Positions 59,326 to 64,000 of a DNA stretch of 64,000 nt are shown one piece after another. Location of the stretch: contig VXCM01000947.1 of NCBI GenBank assembly GCA_014773175.1, positions 245,575-309,574 on the forward strand, in the 5' to 3' direction. The notes beneath the pieces were generated by a model, which was not told where the DNA came from, ran no database searches, and saw only the letters and a list, made by a program, of their open reading frames with translations. Each line of letters begins with the position of its first letter. Position 1 is the stretch's first letter. The DNA is from Lucifuga dentata (Eukaryota > Chordata > Actinopteri > Ophidiiformes > Bythitidae). A program made the translations under genes and the position numbers.

Positions 59326-59739
59326 AAGCCATGATCTTATTTACTCACATTCTGACAGTGTATGCAGGTTCCTTTTGTCTAAAGCCCATTTTAATTTGAC
59401 CCTTACGCTTGATGCTATTGTCCAAATATGATATATTTACCTCGTTATTGTTTCTGTTAGACCTTTTTTTTTTTTTTCNCTTTTTTTTTTTTTGCTCCTG
59501 TTGCTGCCAAGGCGAAGCATCAAAGAATTACTTCATCAAAACAATATCTTATCAGAAGACAGATTAATATCGCAAAAAAACGCGATTAAACACGCTGAGC
59601 TAACAGAAATTGGCATTTAAATTTAGCTTAGTGGCTACTATTAGGGCTACATTAACCCTAAAAATCAAAACAAAAACGCCTAGCTTACATTACATAGATA
59701 TATTCGCATACCTTACACAAGTTAAACGTCCAGACGTTG

Positions 59740-60130
59740 TATTCATCCCGTCCTGGATGTCAAAAAAGCCTCAAAAAGTCGCTAAATCGTGATGGCCGGA
59801 CCTCCATGCGGCCCGGGCACCACCAGCACTTCATCGGCTACCAACCCGGGATCCGGCGCTCCTGAGCCGGCCACAGCGCTGTTCCTCTCCGCCTTATTCC
59901 AGCCTCACGTCAAGGCGGTGTCCTGCTTTGACGATGATTTTTAGTCCCGTTATAATTCCCGTTTTCGCATTATGATTGCCAGATTCTTCCTTTTTTTCGT
60001 CTCTATGGCGTCATTTACTTCTCCGCGATGTTGCTCTGTAGAATAGCGCGTTCATATCTTGTTTATTTGGCAGAATCGCTTCACATCCCCTCCCGTTTCC
60101 ACCGCTACGCGCACATTATTCCCGGTAAAT
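59740..60130. promoter_or_regulatory. CpG-rich patch, candidate hecw2 promoter
   Basis: CpG density rises sharply compared with the AT-rich flanks (several CCGG, GCGC and CCCGGG sites between 59750 and 59900). A CpG-rich promoter is expected upstream of hecw2 on the minus strand, and this is the only such patch between the gene and the window's right part. Direction and start site cannot be read directly. Confidence 0.4.
59792..59944 (+). CDS. Small ORF (50 aa) in CpG-rich patch, unrecognised
   Basis: ATG 59792 has a good initiation context (G at -3 and +4) and opens 50 codons rich in Gly, Pro, Ser, Thr and Ala (MAGPPCGPGT...), ending VSCFDDDF and TAG. Possible internal donors (for example after 59917) would make it the first exon of a longer plus-strand gene. 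No family was recognised. It may equally be chance coding in a GC-rich 5' UTR region of hecw2 on the opposite strand. Confidence 0.25.
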   Translation: MAGPPCGPGTTSTSSATNPGSGAPEPATALFLSALFQPHVKAVSCFDDDF

Positions 60131-60493
60131 CCTGAAATATTCCTGACCTGTTTCTTTTTATAACATCATGCAGCCATTAAAACTAGTCAGGCAGCAGGCT
60201 TTAACTTTTCTAAAGCAGGCCTTGATGTGGTGTCTACAGATCTGAGCATCAAAATAACAAATTTAACACCTCCCACCAGAGCCGGCCCGTGGGTCTGTGG
60301 GGTCCGAGACGAGATCTTCAAAGTGGGCTCTCTGTGTGGATGGATGGACAGATAGTCTTTACTGCACATTGTGTAAGGAGTTTAGAGTACAAACATGCAT
60401 GCAACGTTGCTAAAACTGTGCACAGTACTGCTGAACACACAACAATAACAGGATTAGAACATATTTGAAAATGTAGAAAACAAGAAATGGCCA

Positions 60494-60960
60494 TACAGTT
60501 AAGACCAAAATTATTCATACCCATGCCAAATTTAAGAAATTTTAACTTTTTCTATTTGGTGAATGAGTTTTTCTGCTCAGAAATGACATAAGAAGGTGAT
60601 AAAAGAATGTAAGAAGTCATATGAGTTATTCAAGAAAAGNTGCTCAGAAATGACATAAGAAGGTGATAAAAGAATGTAAGAAGTCATATGAGTTATTCAA
60701 GAAAAGTGATATTAATATTCATGTTTTATTTACAGCAAACAAAAAAATGCCATGTTCATAATTAAAGATTTGAACATATTTAAAAATGTAGTAAACAAGA
60801 AAAGCCCATAATAACTACTATACACACACACGTAGAATTATGTACTAAATATAGTGTAAAAAAAAAGTATGAATTACTAAACTTTCTACATTTGCTTAAA
60901 TGTACATCTTCAGACTATATAAATACAAAATATATGCATAATCTTGACCGTGTAGAGATA
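60494..60960. mobile_element. Tc1-like MITE remnant
   Basis: Begins TACAGTTAAGACCAAAATTA and ends in a diverged inverted form (near CATAATCTTGACCGTGTA). Such ends are common for Tc1/mariner-type fish elements. An N at 60640 divides two identical ~66-bp copies. Confidence 0.5.
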
Positions 60961-61066
60961 GACAAAAAAATCGTTTCAGTTATAATAAAGATATGTTTAA
61001 AAAAAAGCCTGAATTGTTTTTACTGTCTGGCAAAGTTTCTTCTGATTGGCTAGCAACGGAAAAGCG

Positions 61067-62840
61067 GTGTCACGTGTAGTAAATTCTGAATGTTGGTTGG
61101 GTAATACTGTTTCCGTGTTTCCAGAAGTAGGAAGTCAACTGAAAGGTGAACAGATGACGTATGCTAATAAGTGGCGTTAAAAACGTTTTATGAAAGTGCT
61201 GAACTGTTTTTCTGTAACGTTACTTTCATCATAATTTCGGCATATATGTGATTTACCAGGTAGTACCTACATTAATAAAAAAAAAAACTACGTTAGGACA
61301 GGTTGAAGTGGATTGTTAGTCAAACCTGCAGCAGAGGCGTTGTGGAATATGCGAATGAAAAGGTTCATTTTGATTAAGATAAATACTATTTGTTGGATCT
61401 TAAGTATGACGAATGTAAAAGATGAAAGTAACGTTACAGNATTAAGATAAATACTATTTGTTGGATCTTAAGTATGACGAATGTAAAAGATGAAAGTAAC
61501 GTTACAGAAAAAAGTTTATCATATTTTGTAATTTGTTATTTTTTAATTGAATCATCAATTCTGCTCTGAAATAAAGAACCGAATAGTGAGTTTTGTCTGG
61601 GATGATTAAGTCTGTAGCCTTACTACACTGACTATAATCTCACCATACACTTACTATAGTACATTAATAATAATAATATAGTCTATTATTTTGAAGGTAA
61701 AATGACAACTTCCTGTCACCGTGCAAATTGTGGCTAACTTGACGCCGTACAGGACGTACACTATGTCCACCAGATGGCGCCATAGAAAGTCAGTCTCAAG
61801 CAGAGTGGCTGATAATGACACTTAACTGGTCTCCATACCAGGTAACAGCAATACAATGCTTTAATATGTGGAATTATTCCTCGATGCACGTAATACCACC
61901 AAATGTCCACCAGGTGGCAGCACAGAATGTCAGTTGTCAGTATAATGCATAATTTGTAAAAAGGCTTTCCAAATGTATGCTATTTTGAAGGTAAAATTAA
62001 CACTTCCTGTCACCGCGCTAATTTTGGCTAACGACGTGTACATGGCATACACTAAAAAATGAGCTGATACATTATGGCAAAAAATTTAATTTGAATTCCT
62101 GAGAGTTTATTATTATTTTTTAATTTTTATTTATTTCAGGACAAAACATTATTCTTTATCTTGATAATATTTAAATAAATACCAATAACATAAATACAAA
62201 CTGTAAAATTAAATTAAGAGAAATAAAATAAAATAGTATGACATATTGATTTTTATTTGTACAATAATTGCGTCACAATAAATTACTGATTCTATTGGTT
62301 AATAAACATTATGTCGTTTCTGTTAAAAACATAGTGACTTCACTAGTCTCTACACCAGGTAACAGCAATCAATACAATGCTTTAGTATGTGTAATTATGG
62401 TTCGATGCATGTAATACCAAGAAATGTCCACCAGGTGGCGCCATAGAAAGTCGTCTGCGTTGTCTGATGATAACACTTAACTGGTCTCCATACCAGATGC
62501 ATGCGGTGTCACGTGTAGTAAATCCTGAATGTTGGTTGGGTAATAGTGTTTCCAGAAACAGGAAGTCATCGAAAAGGTGTACAGATAAACATATGCTAAT
62601 AAGTGGCGTTAAAAAAGTCTTATAAAATGCTAAACTGTTTTTATGTAACGTTACTTTCATCTTTTACATTCGTCATACTTAAGATCCAACAAATAGTATT
62701 TATCTTAATCAAAATGAACCTTTTCACTCGCATATTCCACACCACCAAACCTGCAGGTTTGACTAACAATCCACTTCTACCTGTCCTTTTTTTTAAAATG
62801 TAGGTACTACCTGGTAAATCATATATATGCCGAAATTATC
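61067..62840. repeat. Duplicated locus with a segment in opposite orientations
   Basis: 61067-61231 is repeated in the same orientation at 62506-62661 (about 85-90% by eye). The following ~200-bp block (about 61232-61420) reappears inverted at about 62662-62840. The first copy of the block is bounded by TGTAACGTTACTTTCATC on the left and its reverse complement on the right (about 61485-61505). Between the copies lie repeated blocks carrying CCACCAGGTGGC. Confidence 0.85.
61767..62442 (+). promoter_or_regulatory. Three CTCF-like motifs in one orientation
   Basis: CCACCAGATGGCGCC at 61767-61781, CCACCAGGTGGCAGC at 61907-61921 and CCACCAGGTGGCGCC at 62428-62442 resemble the CTCF core (CCACNAGGGGGCGC). 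They are part of short repeated blocks in the gene-free gap to the right of hecw2. Occupancy is inferred. Confidence 0.4.
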
Positions 62841-63310
62841 AGCTCGTCATATTTATTCAGACAATTCATAAAGACATGATGTACATTTTTAAAGTTAATG
62901 CAGATATAGAATTAATCATTTATTAAACGTATTTCTGAATGGAATTTGGTTTTGTCAGCTCTGGTTATTTTTGAGGCTGGAGTCTCTGGCATTACTTTAC
63001 TGGACACAGTTATATTTGAGGCTGTTAANGGTTATTTTTGAGGCTGGAGTCTCTGGCATTACTTTACTGGACACAGTTATATTTGAGGCTGTTAACATTT
63101 CGTTGATGTCATTCATTTATATGTTGCAGCATTTTGTTGAAGATGTTGAATGACAGAAGCATCCTTAGAAGTACAGTCAACTCTGCCTTCTTCTACAGTC
63201 TTAGTGTTCCAACCCAGTCCAGTTTGCTGTCCTGGATGGTTTCTTATTGGTTTTGATCTAAATCTAAATCATTACAATTTGTTTATGTGTTGTTTTTGCT
63301 TTGTTGCTGT

Positions 63311-63397
63311 AGGCCATGTGTCTGCCTGTAGTGCTCATCTCAAACACTGACCAGACGTCCATCCTCTGGTACATCATGCTGACCACTGAGCCCAAGG
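63311..63397 (+). pseudogene. STAT-like exon fragment
   Basis: After an acceptor (TTGCTGTAG), the frame reads AMCLPVVLISNTDQ then TSILWYIMLTTEPK and stops at a GTACAC donor. This resembles the STAT exon whose family pattern is LPVVVISN ... ASILWYNML ... EP, ending at the same place. About five residues (the usual QLPxGWA part) are missing. A further exon-like frame starts near 63916 (RRSSIYSGRVLLVHKSW) but does not match STAT. It may be a decayed or divergent STAT gene on the plus strand; the window ends too soon to decide. Confidence 0.45.
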
Positions 63398-64000
63398 TAC
63401 ACACACACACACATATATATATTCACATACTTTTTTTCTCTGATTTGAGTAATGTAGTTATGTTTAATATTCTTTACATTATGTGTTCTGCATTACTGTT
63501 TTACACATAAATTTCATCAGAATTCTTCTATACATTGAATGAAATCCTGCGTCAGTATCTATGAAGTGAAATTACTTTTTTGGGATTTTTGATCTTCCTG
63601 CTGTCAAACACTCAAACTGTGAGCCACTTGTGTTCTCATCCTCCCNGGATTTTTGATCTTCCTGCTGTCAAACACTCAAACTGTGAGCCACTTGTGTTCT
63701 CATCCTCCCGTCTACACATACATGACTATCCAAATAGGTTATATTCTAATTAGCAGACTTGGTATAGGGTGTCCTGCTGAGGAAGATAATAATGACAATT
63801 TCCCTAGTTTGTTCATCTTCATCTGTTAACCTCATCAATAATCCAGTTAGTTGTGCCTCCAAATTGATTTATTGTTTGGTGTAAAGTAAGTAACCATTTC
63901 TGTCTTTTCACCAGAGGAGATCATCCATTTATTCGGGGAGAGTCCTGCTTGTCCACAAGAGCTGGAAACGAGAGGCTGTCGGTCCTACAGAACGTCACAG
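63398..64000. other. Right-edge sequence, incomplete
   Basis: Contains an N at 63646 flanked by identical ~55-bp copies and, near 63916-63999, a possible exon after a TTTTCACCAG acceptor. No certain gene. Confidence 0.3.

Larger units (their letters stand above)
54071..59790. other. hecw2: hecw2 upstream region, probable 5' UTR introns
   Basis: No coding exon seen. The hecw2 frame stays open upstream of ATG 54070 for some distance, but the ATG fits the known family start (SAREHLL follows within 25 residues). Microsatellites are abundant: (GA)n 54819-54842, (AC)n 54985-55009, (TG)n around 57058, and the TG/CG tract at 57679-57772. The region also holds an A-run with an N at 56747, a perfect 23-bp hairpin (56187-56242) and a TTAA MITE copy. 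5' non-coding exons of hecw2 are likely here but cannot be placed. Confidence 0.4.

Overview
The window is genomic DNA of a ray-finned fish, most likely a percomorph teleost. It carries eight vertebrate genes or gene parts with short GT-AG introns, plus many dinucleotide repeats, a tRNA-derived SINE and several families of small DNA transposons. No bacterial or viral genes were seen. It is a draft assembly: 21 isolated N bases occur, and most sit between two direct copies of the same ~55-70 bp (unmerged contig overlaps) or inside homopolymers and microsatellites. Four of these joins fall inside coding exons and distort naive translations.

Layout: (1) 583-3623, +, a type I (KRT18-like) keratin with a Ser-rich tail. 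(2) 4366-11883, -, arpc2, a complete 10-exon p34 subunit of the Arp2/3 actin nucleator, convergent with the keratin. (3) 14822-15958, +, an intronless-coding CXCR1/CXCR2-type chemokine receptor. (4) 17699-20886, +, slc19a1, the reduced folate carrier. (5) 24632-28089, -, a CD2/CD48/SLAM-type two-Ig-domain membrane protein. (6) 29491-33151, -, a 13-exon CYP4F cytochrome P450. (7) 35757-39796, +, a multi-exon insulin-receptor-substrate-like docking protein (PH and PTB domains) with an internal exon duplication. (8) 43240-54070, -, hecw2, a 30-coding-exon HECT E3 ubiquitin ligase of about 1590 residues. Its 5' non-coding exons and promoter probably lie toward a CpG-rich patch near 59.8 kb. (9) At the right edge, +, a STAT-like exon fragment at about 63311-63397.

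The genes are not an operon. arpc2 next to CXCR1/2, hecw2 and a STAT fragment recall linkages on human chromosome 2q, so part of the order looks like conserved vertebrate synteny. Several of the genes act in leukocytes (chemokine receptor, CD2-type receptor, leukotriene-type P450, actin nucleation), but no shared system is implied.

The most unusual material is non-coding or structural. It includes a TTAA-flanked MITE family with at least six copies, a 1.4-kb duplication inside the IRS-like gene that multiplies YxxM motifs, and a displaced copy of its intron 2.3 kb downstream of the gene. There is also a ~0.2-kb segment present in both orientations between inverted repeats, several perfect hairpins of unrelated sequence, a P450 lacking the usual CYP4 heme-linking Glu, and clusters of CTCF-like motifs in gene-free stretches.
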